The translations under genes and the position numbers were made by a program. Below the pieces are notes generated by a model. The model was given only the letters and a program-made list of their open reading frames with translations. It did no database searches and had not been told where the DNA came from. A stretch of 64,000 nucleotides of DNA from Leuconostoc litchii (GTDB taxonomy: Bacteria > Bacillota > Bacilli > Lactobacillales > Lactobacillaceae), in assembly GCF_008107645.1 (NCBI RefSeq), contig NZ_SDGY01000008.1, positions 1 through 64,000 of the forward strand, in the 5' to 3' direction. Numbering within the stretch: position 1 is the first letter of the stretch; every line of letters begins with the position of its first letter. Positions 46,552-54,375 of the stretch are shown piece by piece.

Positions 46552-47258
46552 CTCTATCACCTAAAAATACAGATGTAAAATCTTTGTTTGATACTATTGC
46601 GCCAGAGTATGACAAAATGAATAATATCATTAGCTTAGGGTCACATAAAAAGTGGCGCCAAAAAGTTATGAATAAAATGGTTTTTCCAAATGAAGCTCAA
46701 ATCATTGATTTAGCAACAGGGACTGCTGATTGGGCAATAGCATTAGCTGAAAATAGTGATGTTAAAACGAAAATTGTTGGTTTGGACTTTAGTGAAGCAA
46801 TGCTTGCTGTGGGACAGACAAAAGTAGATTTGAGTGATTACTCGGAAAAGATTACCCTTGTACAAGGGGATGTCATGGCACTTGATTTACCTGATAACAG
46901 ATTCGATATTGTGACAATTGGATTCGGACTACGAAACTTGCCTGATCCTAAGAAAGGGATTGACGAAATGTATCGTATTTTGAAACCCGGTGGACAGTTA
47001 GTTATTTTGGAGACATCACAACCAGATAGTCCTGTTGTAAAGCCATTCTGGCAATTATACTTTGGTCATGTGATGCCATTATTTGGTCGAGTTTTTGCTA
47101 AGGGAAAGTATAGAGAATATAAATATCTTGATGAAACGACTGAAAATTTTATGGACTATATGACCCTTGGACAAGTTTTATTAAAGGCAGGGTTTCAAAA
47201 AGTTCGAATTTCTCGTTTTAATTTGGGTGCGGCTGCAGCACACTATGCTACCAAGTAA
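46548..47258 (+). CDS. menG: demethylmenaquinone methyltransferase
   Basis: 236 aa. SLFDTIAPEYDKMNNIISLGSHKKWR, LDLATGT-like IDLATGTADWA and GFGLRNLPDPKKGIDEMYRILKPGG are the UbiE/MenG signature. It methylates demethylmenaquinone with SAM. The rest of the men pathway is not in this window. Confidence 0.95.
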   Translation: MTLSPKNTDVKSLFDTIAPEYDKMNNIISLGSHKKWRQKVMNKMVFPNEAQIIDLATGTADWAIALAENSDVKTKIVGLDFSEAMLAVGQTKVDLSDYSEKITLVQGDVMALDLPDNRFDIVTIGFGLRNLPDPKKGIDEMYRILKPGGQLVILETSQPDSPVVKPFWQLYFGHVMPLFGRVFAKGKYREYKYLDETTENFMDYMTLGQVLLKAGFQKVRISRFNLGAAAAHYATK

Positions 47259-47426
47259 CTTTTCATAGCATAAATTTGGTAATCAGGATATATTATAAAC
47301 AGTATAAAATGTGAGCATTTATTTTATGACAGATGTTTTTTTATGTGATTTATCTTTAAAAGAACAATTTTATAAGTTAGTTAGATTATTTTTTTAAGGG
47401 TACAAATGATGCTAGCTTCTTACAAC

Positions 47427-47471
47427 AATAAAAAAGCCACAACTACAGTTCTTAGTTGTGGCTTTTTTATT
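47427..47471. terminator. bidirectional terminator
   Basis: AATAAAAAAGCCACAACTA pairs with TAGTTGTGGCTTTTTTATT. It ends menE-menG and the convergent small gene. Confidence 0.92.
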
Positions 47472-47505
47472 GTTAGTTTTGTTTTTTAAATTATAAGTGA
47501 TATAG

Positions 47506-47940
47506 CTATTTATTATCAGTATATGATTTTTGTATATCATCATACGTCGTTTTAGTCCAACCACTTTTTACTGGGTCAATAAGATGATGATTACCATCTT
47601 TATCAGTGATGTCGAATGGTCCATCACCGGTAAAGTAACCACCGCCATTTGGGTCAACCCAAGCAGTTTGTGTGGGTGGTTGTTCATCTGCACTGCCTGT
47701 CGCCCCAACGTGCATTTGGTACTGATTTTCGTCACTATTTTGAGAAGTAAACGATGAAGCAGTTGTGTACGTTGATATTTTATTTTTTTGAGTCGAAGGG
47801 GCAACAGTTCTTGATTCATGAATATAGTGACCATTAATATAGAATAGTAAGATGAGGGCACTGATAATTATTATTAATAAAATAACAAATGTTTTAGTTT
47901 TTTGGTATTCTTTTATAGTAGAACTAGTATTTTTAAGCAT
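47506..47940 (-). CDS. small membrane-anchored extracellular protein, unknown
   Basis: 144 aa from the ATG at 47940 (GAGAG upstream). A single membrane segment (residues 17-36) after a basic start, then a Ser/Thr/Gln-rich linker and a C-terminal region with WVDPNGGGYFTGDGPFDI and DKDGNHHLIDPVKSGW. I do not recognise it. The topology suggests an N-terminal signal anchor with the tail outside. Confidence 0.65.
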   Translation of the reverse strand: MLKNTSSTIKEYQKTKTFVILLIIIISALILLFYINGHYIHESRTVAPSTQKNKISTYTTASSFTSQNSDENQYQMHVGATGSADEQPPTQTAWVDPNGGGYFTGDGPFDITDKDGNHHLIDPVKSGWTKTTYDDIQKSYTDNK

Positions 47941-48058
47941 AAACTTCTCTCGTTGAAGAAATATAAAGAGAGCGTCCATAAATTGCTTTATATCTCGGAT
48001 TGATCAAAAAATAGTATTAGAATATATTAAATAGCGTTTTTATTACCAAGAGGAATAC

Positions 48059-48403
48059 TTAGTTCAAATGGGTCAATTTGAAACCCGAATCTAATTTGAG
48101 TCCATACCCTAATATTCGGTCAATAAATATATGTGCATACCAAATTAATACTACTTGAGTTAATAAAATTGAGTAACTCAAATAATTTATTAATAGTAAG
48201 AGTGTTGGTATTATTAATGTGTGAAATATATTATATATACGAGCGCCAATTTTATTACCACCAATATACCCAAGCATAGATATATCTGGCACAAATATTA
48301 GCAACAAAAACAGTGGTATGCTGGAATCAATAATAAAAAAATAAATATAACTAATAACAATTAATTGTAATAAATATTCTAATCGAATTATATATTTAAT
48401 CAT
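48059..48403 (-). CDS. DUF4260-family membrane protein
   Basis: 114 aa, four hydrophobic segments. FVPDISMLGYIGGNKIGARIYN, then WYAHIFIDRILGYGLKLDSGFKLTHL, is the DUF4260 pattern. The function of the family is unknown. It lies 12 nt downstream of the hydrolase gene and is probably cotranscribed. Confidence 0.85.
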   Translation of the reverse strand: MIKYIIRLEYLLQLIVISYIYFFIIDSSIPLFLLLIFVPDISMLGYIGGNKIGARIYNIFHTLIIPTLLLLINYLSYSILLTQVVLIWYAHIFIDRILGYGLKLDSGFKLTHLN

Positions 48404-48415
48404 ATTATATAATGC

Positions 48416-49540
48416 CTAACTTTGCAAAAATTGAATAATGAATGGCATAACTAATTCTTTATCTCCCACTTGACAGTGGTGCTCACCACCACTTTTTTTA
48501 GTAAATAATTTACTAGTCAATGAACGAGCATTTTTCATCAATAACATTTCTTTAGCCAAAGTGTCTTTTGGTACGTACATATCATTGGTTCCTCCTATTA
48601 ATAAGACGTCCTGTTCGATTTTATCCCAGTTACCGTCCATATTAAATTCACCTAGTTTTTGTAGAAGATCAGAAGCCGATTCAACTTTAAGAATATCTTT
48701 AGCCTTTTTAACTAGGAAATTAATATTATGATCATTATTTTGAATTAATGTGAGTTTTTCTTCTAGTAATTGTTGCTCATGTTTGTCTAATTTTTTTCCA
48801 AAATATTGGCGTATATAGGGGACCTTCATTGTTAGTGATTCTGACATATTGAGCATAACGTCATACAGAATTACTCGTTTTATTCGTGGTTCAAAGGCGG
48901 CAGCACGAGCAGACAAGAAACCGCCCAATGACATACCCATCAAATCTGCATTTTCTAAGTTAAAGTAATCTAAAATAGTACCAACAGGTTTTTCCCACTC
49001 TGAAATAAGTGGTAGACCTGTTCGTAATGCTTTTCCTTGTCCAGGACCTTCAAATAAAATAATTTGATATGATGTTAGCTGATTAACGAAATCATATGAA
49101 ATCATCAATCTTATTAATTCCTCAAGATAAGAATCAAAACCGCCGTGAACAATTAGTGTTTGTGTCGCGTGCTCATTTTTAAATACAGCAGCAGGGAGGT
49201 AACCATTTTTATAAGGAACATTGACCAAGTCAATGTTAGCCATTGATATGCTATTGTAGTAATTTTTCTTAAACAAGTCATAGGTTTGTTTTTTTCTTGA
49301 ATCATTTTCTAATAAGTAGAAATCTGCTAGCTGATAAAATGCTGATGCTAATCCAAATTGCTCATTATTTTCAGCCTTTCTGGCTGCCTTAAACCATTCA
49401 AAATACCATGATTCAAGATTTACTATGCTAGATGACACACGAGCAATTACTTGTTGCACATTTTCATCGTATTTATACGGTTCCATAAATCTATTGATCT
49501 GAAAATCAAATTGTTCTTGATTTGTATAGTTCTTGTACAT
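48416..49540 (-). CDS. alpha/beta hydrolase with helical N-terminal domain
   Basis: 374 aa from the ATG at 49540 (AGAGG upstream). About 100 N-terminal helical residues precede the hydrolase fold. HGGFDSYLEEL forms the oxyanion region, GMSLGG places Ser204 as nucleophile, LLIGGTNDMYVP supplies Asp, and GGEHHCQVG the His. This resembles FrsA/dipeptidyl-peptidase-like hydrolases. It is divergent from a TetR gene, the likely regulator. Confidence 0.82.
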   Translation of the reverse strand: MYKNYTNQEQFDFQINRFMEPYKYDENVQQVIARVSSSIVNLESWYFEWFKAARKAENNEQFGLASAFYQLADFYLLENDSRKKQTYDLFKKNYYNSISMANIDLVNVPYKNGYLPAAVFKNEHATQTLIVHGGFDSYLEELIRLMISYDFVNQLTSYQIILFEGPGQGKALRTGLPLISEWEKPVGTILDYFNLENADLMGMSLGGFLSARAAAFEPRIKRVILYDVMLNMSESLTMKVPYIRQYFGKKLDKHEQQLLEEKLTLIQNNDHNINFLVKKAKDILKVESASDLLQKLGEFNMDGNWDKIEQDVLLIGGTNDMYVPKDTLAKEMLLMKNARSLTSKLFTKKSGGEHHCQVGDKELVMPFIIQFLQS

Positions 49541-49711
49541 GATGTATACCTCTTTTCGTATCTCTATTTTAAAAGAAGATAGATCTGATTTATTGGTCAC
49601 ATAGTGTGGAATTGTTTTACAAAATAATTGTGTAAGTATAAATTGTACTTTATAAAAATAGGATAATGTATACTTTTAGTTATAATATTTTTTCAACTAG
49701 GAGGTATTTTT

Positions 49712-50263
49712 TTGTATAGTCAGGATAAAAGATTCAGAGATACGGAAGAAAAAATTATTACAGCATTTTGGTCTTTAATGTATGAAAAAGATATTGATGC
49801 AATAACGGTTACTGAATTATCGAATCGAGCTACTATCAGTAGATCCGACTTTTATAACCACTACTTAGATAAATACGAATTATTGCAAAAGCAGGCGAGT
49901 AAATATATTAATGAAATTAAAAAGAGATATCGTAAACGCTTTGATGAGATTGATATTAGGGGATTTTTGAGTGATCTTACAGACTATATTATTGATGAAA
50001 GGGAAAATTTAAGCATTCTTATCATGCTACCAAAAGAAACGGGTATTCAGTTTATTGAGCAATGTGAAACGCTATTACGTGAAACATTTATAGCAAGTAA
50101 TACCAAACAAATATTAAAAAATCATGTGCCCATTGAATATACGGCTAAATTGTTTTCTTCAATTTCAGTGACATATATTTTGCACACCATAGAACAACCA
50201 TATAGAAATCAAAGGATTATTAATGCAATTAACGAAATGCAAAATTTGTTGTTAGACAATTAG
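49712..50263 (+). CDS. TetR-family transcriptional regulator (TTG start)
   Basis: 183 aa. The start is TTG at 49712, supported by AGGAGG 7 nt upstream and the absence of a nearby ATG. The HTH is in residues 8-55 (RDTEEKIITAFWSLMYEKDIDAITVTELSNRATISRSDFYNHY). It is divergent from the hydrolase-DUF4260 pair and probably represses it. Confidence 0.85.
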   Translation: MYSQDKRFRDTEEKIITAFWSLMYEKDIDAITVTELSNRATISRSDFYNHYLDKYELLQKQASKYINEIKKRYRKRFDEIDIRGFLSDLTDYIIDERENLSILIMLPKETGIQFIEQCETLLRETFIASNTKQILKNHVPIEYTAKLFSSISVTYILHTIEQPYRNQRIINAINEMQNLLLDN

Positions 50264-50343
50264 CTACTATAATCCGAAAATGTTAAAAGCGTTCTATGGT
50301 ACTTTGTTTGACATACACAATTTTTAATTTTAAATTCAGATCT

Positions 50344-50395
50344 AATAAAAAGCGTAAGACAAGTATAAGTTGTTGACTTATACTTGTTTTACGCT
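50344..50395 (-). terminator. terminator overlapping the CPBP gene end
   Basis: AGCGTAAGACAAGTATAAGT and ACTTATACTTGTTTTACGCT form a 20-bp hairpin with one wobble; on the minus strand it is followed by five T. It covers the last codons of the CPBP gene. Confidence 0.8.
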
Positions 50396-51580
50396 ACTAG
50401 ATTCAAAAGATATTGTATTTTGAGATATTAAGTAGACACTATAAATAACACAGATAGACATAACAGAAATTGAGATTATTAATCCTTCAATCCCTGGAAC
50501 ACTCATATTTCCAGTTCCTGTAACTACTGATTGCATCAAATCCCAAAGACTATGAATTATTACAATGATGCCAATATTTTTAGTCAATAAGTATAGAACT
50601 CCAAAAAATATTCCTATCCCAAAAGCATCAATTGTAGATGATATTGTGGCACTTATTGAATCTCCTGATAGAATGTTGATTAAATGAAGTATACCAAATA
50701 ATATTGCTTGTGTGATAATAGCATAAATTGGACCGTGCTTATATTTTTGGAATACTGAGACTAAAATAGACATAATCAGAACACGATAAATGAACTCTTC
50801 TCCTATGCCAGAACGAAGTGAAAATACCATTGTTGACAGCTTCAGGACAGACCAACTAGATGTAGGATGCAACCAAACGGCAGAATCTATACAAAAAATA
50901 ATGAACAGAAACGGTATTAGTGTTAGGAAAAAACTTTTGTTGGTCAATTTGAAAAAGACTGGCCTTTTGATTTGCGAGTGATGTAAGGTAATGTAAACCA
51001 TAGGAACAACTACAGTTAAAACAGCAAGTAAACTAAAATCTAAATTATGAGAAACTTTTCCAAAGAGACTTTCTATTATGATATTAATGAGCGGAAAACA
51101 CATGAGGTAAAATACTACAATACCAATAGAAACAAAAATAGCTTGCAACAAACTGGTTATTTTTGGTAGCGTTACGGTAAAAATCAGGGATAATAGCATC
51201 AAAGTACTTACTATAACTGCAAGGAATAGTCCTAGAGTATTTAGTATATTATCTTTATTAGTTAATCCAAGATATTTGAACAGATAAACTGGATATCTAT
51301 TAGTTAGTAATCCTATAAAAATAAAAATTTGGATAAAAAAGTTGATGCAGTTTACCCAATTATACTTGAATTTTCTCGTGAATATTTTGCTATACTTTGC
51401 ATCCGTGTGCAAGAAGTCAAATTTTAAACCAGTAGAAATAAAAATAACTGTAAATGCAATTTTATTAATCAAAAAGTCATTGGATGTTGAAACGTTATAT
51501 ATTATTAGCAGTGACAACATGGTTAGTAAATAGACGGAATGGAAAAAATTTGTCATTTTTTGAAAATACTTATTAGTCAT
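50378..51580 (-). CDS. CPBP-family intramembrane metalloprotease-like protein
   Basis: 400 aa with about ten membrane segments. The Abi/CPBP motif 1 EEFIYR is at 261-266, motif 2 FGILHLINI follows, and IHSLWDLMQ is motif 3. In lactic acid bacteria these often give bacteriocin self-immunity or aid peptide maturation, but no bacteriocin gene is visible beside it. The start at 51580 is weakly supported (AAGGG). A 28-codon upstream ORF (51577-51663) overlaps the start. Confidence 0.8.
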   Translation of the reverse strand: MTNKYFQKMTNFFHSVYLLTMLSLLIIYNVSTSNDFLINKIAFTVIFISTGLKFDFLHTDAKYSKIFTRKFKYNWVNCINFFIQIFIFIGLLTNRYPVYLFKYLGLTNKDNILNTLGLFLAVIVSTLMLLSLIFTVTLPKITSLLQAIFVSIGIVVFYLMCFPLINIIIESLFGKVSHNLDFSLLAVLTVVVPMVYITLHHSQIKRPVFFKLTNKSFFLTLIPFLFIIFCIDSAVWLHPTSSWSVLKLSTMVFSLRSGIGEEFIYRVLIMSILVSVFQKYKHGPIYAIITQAILFGILHLINILSGDSISATISSTIDAFGIGIFFGVLYLLTKNIGIIVIIHSLWDLMQSVVTGTGNMSVPGIEGLIISISVMSICVIYSVYLISQNTISFESSSVKQV

Positions 51581-51710
51581 TTGCAAATAGCCCTTTTATT
51601 TTTTAGTTTAATGTCAGCAGAGTGTTGATGATTAGTTTTGAAACAAAAAGAAGTAATCACCATACATTAATACGATGTTGTTTTCTTGGTGGTAATTGTT
51701 TACTTCTAAT

Positions 51711-51747
51711 AGTGTACTATTTTACATAGTACACTTGGGATTGTCAA
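51711..51747 (-). promoter_or_regulatory. CPBP gene promoter with inverted repeat
   Basis: On the minus strand, TTGACA (51747-51742), 17 nt, TAAAAT (51724-51719). The exact inverted repeat AGTGTACTAT/ATAGTACACT (51711-51735) spans the -10 box and the start, so it is a probable operator. Between here and the start codon, arms AGAAGTA...CCACC and GGTG...TACTTCT (51651-51706) can form a hairpin. Confidence 0.6.
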
Positions 51748-51844
51748 TGGAAGCCATATATTTGAAAATAGCTATTACTAATAAACAATGTTTTATAACT
51801 TGTTAAGACAAATATGTAAATACTGATATATGGTAAAACTAGAT

Positions 51845-51880
51845 AAAAAAGGATCGCCTAGCTTGGGCGATCCTTTTTTA
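51845..51880 (-). terminator. terminator in the gap downstream of the adcR-adcA pair
   Basis: AAAAAAGGATCGCC pairs with GGCGATCCTTTTTT. It has U-tracts on both strands and lies about 70 bp after the adcA-like stop. Confidence 0.88.
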
Positions 51881-51950
51881 TTGATGTATAGCGATGATGT
51901 TAAACAACAGGCCTTTATTTATTAGTTTTTTGTCCACAATAAATAATATA

Positions 51951-52832
51951 TTATTGAATAGCTTTTTCAATTGCTTTTAGTTCTTTTGTTTTCCAACTGA
52001 CATAATTTTCGCCATCAGGAATAGTTTCTGTAACATTAACAACAGGGACATCGTTTTGTTTTGCCAAATTGATCAAATTAGATACAGTTGAACTGGAAGT
52101 TTGTGTGTTATTAACGAAGAAGGCAATTTTATGATTTACAATAGCTGATTTAAGTGAACTAAGATCAGATGGCGAGGGGTCATTACCTTCTTCAATAGCT
52201 TCAGAGAAATCTGTATCCATGACTTTATAACCTAATGCATTTAGCATATATTCGAAAACAGGTTCTGATTGGGCAACAGTTTGACCGTCAGATTTTTTTG
52301 CGATTTCTGCAATTAAGTTATTAACTGGTTTTAAACTTGCAATATATTTTTTGGCATTTTTTTTGTAATAGTCACGGTTTTTAGGATCTTTTTTTCCCAA
52401 TTCTGAGGCCAAATAATTAGCGGTTTTAACCATTGTTTCTGGATCATTCCATAAATGAGGATTTACGCCAGATTTTTTATTTAATACATCTTCACCAACT
52501 CGAATAAGTTTTGCATTTTTGGAAGTCTTAGCAAGCTTGTTTAACCAAGTATCATAGCCTAAACCATTTGCTAATACGATATCAGCACCGCTAACTTTTT
52601 TTGCAACCGTTGTTGTTGGTTCATAGTCTTCAGGAGAAGTATTAGAATCTTTAATAATTGCTGTCGCTGTACCATGTTGACCAACAACTGTTTTTGCAAT
52701 TTCGGCATAGAAGTCTGTTGAAGCGACAATTTGTATTTTTTGATTTGATGATGAACTCGAGTTACCTTTAAAGGCTGCTATACCAATGATGATGAGCACA
52801 ATTGCAGATAAGGCAATAATTATTTTTTTCAT
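51951..52832 (-). CDS. zinc/manganese-type ABC substrate-binding protein (AdcA/ZnuA-like)
   Basis: 293 aa. An uncleaved-type N-terminal membrane helix without a lipobox Cys, then the cluster A-I fold (VASTDFYAEIAKTVVG). The usual first ligand in DPHxYEP is Glu here (SPEDYEP, Glu68). His126 remains (NPHLWND), and the third ligand site reads SEPVF with Glu190. No permease or ATPase gene is adjacent. Metal binding may be altered. It overlaps the MarR/AdcR-like gene by 4 nt. Confidence 0.8.
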   Translation of the reverse strand: MKKIIIALSAIVLIIIGIAAFKGNSSSSSNQKIQIVASTDFYAEIAKTVVGQHGTATAIIKDSNTSPEDYEPTTTVAKKVSGADIVLANGLGYDTWLNKLAKTSKNAKLIRVGEDVLNKKSGVNPHLWNDPETMVKTANYLASELGKKDPKNRDYYKKNAKKYIASLKPVNNLIAEIAKKSDGQTVAQSEPVFEYMLNALGYKVMDTDFSEAIEEGNDPSPSDLSSLKSAIVNHKIAFFVNNTQTSSSTVSNLINLAKQNDVPVVNVTETIPDGENYVSWKTKELKAIEKAIQ

Positions 52833-53269
52833 GAGTGATTTCCTATTTTGTTAAGTTGACTCAAAAATTTGAGAATGGTTTGTTGTTGTTCTTGGGTGAA
52901 CTGTGACATAATGGTGTGAACATTAGTATACATAGTAGTGTGTGCTTGCTCATGCAATTGTGCTAACTTTTCTCCTGAAGAGGTTAAAATGTAGTGACTG
53001 CTTCGTTTGTCGGTATCGTCCACAATAGCGGTGACATAGTCATACTTGATCAAATTTTTTGTTGCTTTTGTGATGGCTGGTTTTGACAAGTTCATGGCTT
53101 CTGCCAGTTCACTATTGGTTTGCGATTGCATTATTTTCAGAAGCATGAGCAAGTGCGCCTGTGTTGAATTGATTTTCTGTCCGGCTGTTGTGGTGATAAG
53201 TTCAGAATTTGTAGCATATTCTTGCACGAAAGCGTTTAATTCTTTAATCATATTATCTGTTTCGGTCAT
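52829..53269 (-). CDS. MarR-family regulator, AdcR-like
   Basis: 146 aa winged helix (ELAEAMNLSKPAITKATKNLIKYDYV, then DKRSSHYILTSSGEKLAQLHEQAH). AdcR-type regulators repress zinc uptake genes. The identification is supported by two TTAACnnGTTAA-type boxes at its promoter and by the metal-binding protein gene downstream. Confidence 0.82.
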   Translation of the reverse strand: MTETDNMIKELNAFVQEYATNSELITTTAGQKINSTQAHLLMLLKIMQSQTNSELAEAMNLSKPAITKATKNLIKYDYVTAIVDDTDKRSSHYILTSSGEKLAQLHEQAHTTMYTNVHTIMSQFTQEQQQTILKFLSQLNKIGNHS

Positions 53270-53283
53270 AAGTACCTCGATAG

Positions 53284-53307
53284 TTTACTGGTTAATTAAC
53301 CAGTTAA
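53284..53307 (-). promoter_or_regulatory. tandem AdcR boxes at the adcR promoter
   Basis: TTTACTGGTTAA (53284-53295) and TTAACCAGTTAA (53296-53307) abut exactly; the second is a perfect match to the streptococcal AdcR motif TTAACnnGTTAA. They lie just downstream of a minus-strand TATAAT (53312-53307), whose -35 is TTGACA 18 nt upstream. Confidence 0.75.
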
Positions 53308-53329
53308 TTATATAATGTAAGCGAACTTA

Positions 53330-53357
53330 TTGTCAACCAGATATTTACGAGTACAAT
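53330..53357 (+). promoter_or_regulatory. promoter giving a leaderless dacA-like transcript
   Basis: TTGTCA (53330-53335), 16 nt, TACAAT (53352-53357); the ATG at 53365 is 8 nt beyond and has no Shine-Dalgarno. Confidence 0.5.
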
Positions 53358-53364
53358 GGTAAGC

Positions 53365-54261
53365 ATGAAGAAATCTAAAGCAGTAGTAATTATTTTTGTC
53401 GTGATATGTGGGTTAATTTATCCCATGAATGGTAAACAGCCACAGGCAGCGTTGAAATCTAAAACAGTAAAACAATTAAAAACAACAGCCCGAGCAGCTG
53501 TTGTCATGGATATAGATCAAAATAAAATTATTTCTGAAAAGAATGACAAACAACCATTAGCGATTGCCTCCATCAGTAAATTAATGACGGGCTATTTAGT
53601 ATTAAAAAAAATACCTTTAACTACAGTTGTTCAGCCAACAACAAATACGATGGCAATTGGTGAAGAATCTAATTTATCAAGTGTTAATTTGAGTAGCAAT
53701 GAAACATACTCTGCTGATGAATTATTACAAGCTGCTTTGCAATTATCTGCCAATGATGCAGCGATTGCGTTAGGAGATCAGGTGAGTGGTACACAGACAA
53801 AATTTGTGCGATTAATGACAAAAACTAGCCAATCTTGGGGACTAACTTCTGCTAAATGGTACAATGCAGCTGGTATTCAAAATGATGAAACCTTGGATGA
53901 CGGGATTGCGGCTGCTAATAGGGCAGAAAATACAATGTCGGCTCGAGATGTCGCAATCATGACAAGGAAAATTTTAGCAAAAGAGCCAAAAATCAAAAAT
54001 ATCTTGAATGAACCACAGATTCAGTTTGATGATGAATCACAAGACACGAATTTTGTCTTAATGCAAAACTACTTTGAGAATACTAAATATACAGTTACAG
54101 GTGCCAAACTCGGTGTTTCCGAGAAGTCTGGTGTTTCTTATGTTGGACTATTTACCTATCAAGGTAAGCATTATATAACTGTTGTTTTGCACGCTGATCG
54201 CTATACAAATGTACCAGCTGTTTTTCGTGAAACAAAACGGATATTAAATCAGACAATTTGA
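53365..54261 (+). CDS. D-alanyl-D-alanine carboxypeptidase-like protein (peptidase S11)
   Basis: 298 aa. An N-terminal signal segment (KSKAVVIIFVVICGLIYP), the SxxK tetrad SISK (Ser69, Lys72) and SAN (128-130) are intact. The third box KTG reads KLG (248-250), so the Thr is lost. The C-terminal PBP5-like domain is short. It should trim peptidoglycan pentapeptides, but the changed box may reduce activity. An ATG at 53356 is in frame but overlaps the -10. Confidence 0.85.
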   Translation: MKKSKAVVIIFVVICGLIYPMNGKQPQAALKSKTVKQLKTTARAAVVMDIDQNKIISEKNDKQPLAIASISKLMTGYLVLKKIPLTTVVQPTTNTMAIGEESNLSSVNLSSNETYSADELLQAALQLSANDAAIALGDQVSGTQTKFVRLMTKTSQSWGLTSAKWYNAAGIQNDETLDDGIAAANRAENTMSARDVAIMTRKILAKEPKIKNILNEPQIQFDDESQDTNFVLMQNYFENTKYTVTGAKLGVSEKSGVSYVGLFTYQGKHYITVVLHADRYTNVPAVFRETKRILNQTI

Positions 54262-54310
54262 AATATAAAGGAACCTTACAGCAATTTAAATACTATGATA
54301 ATTAAACTGA

Positions 54311-54353
54311 AAAAAACTTTGTTGCCACTAATATCAGGGGAACAAAGTTTTTT
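54311..54353. terminator. bidirectional terminator
   Basis: AAAAAACTTTGTT pairs with AACAAAGTTTTTT between the convergent dacA-like gene and zwf. Confidence 0.88.
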
Positions 54354-54375
54354 GTTTTTTCAGATTTTAATAATA

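Noticed and set aside
47326-47397. 23-codon plus-strand ORF between menG and its terminator
   Set aside because: No clear Shine-Dalgarno and no pattern of a leader peptide; probably chance.
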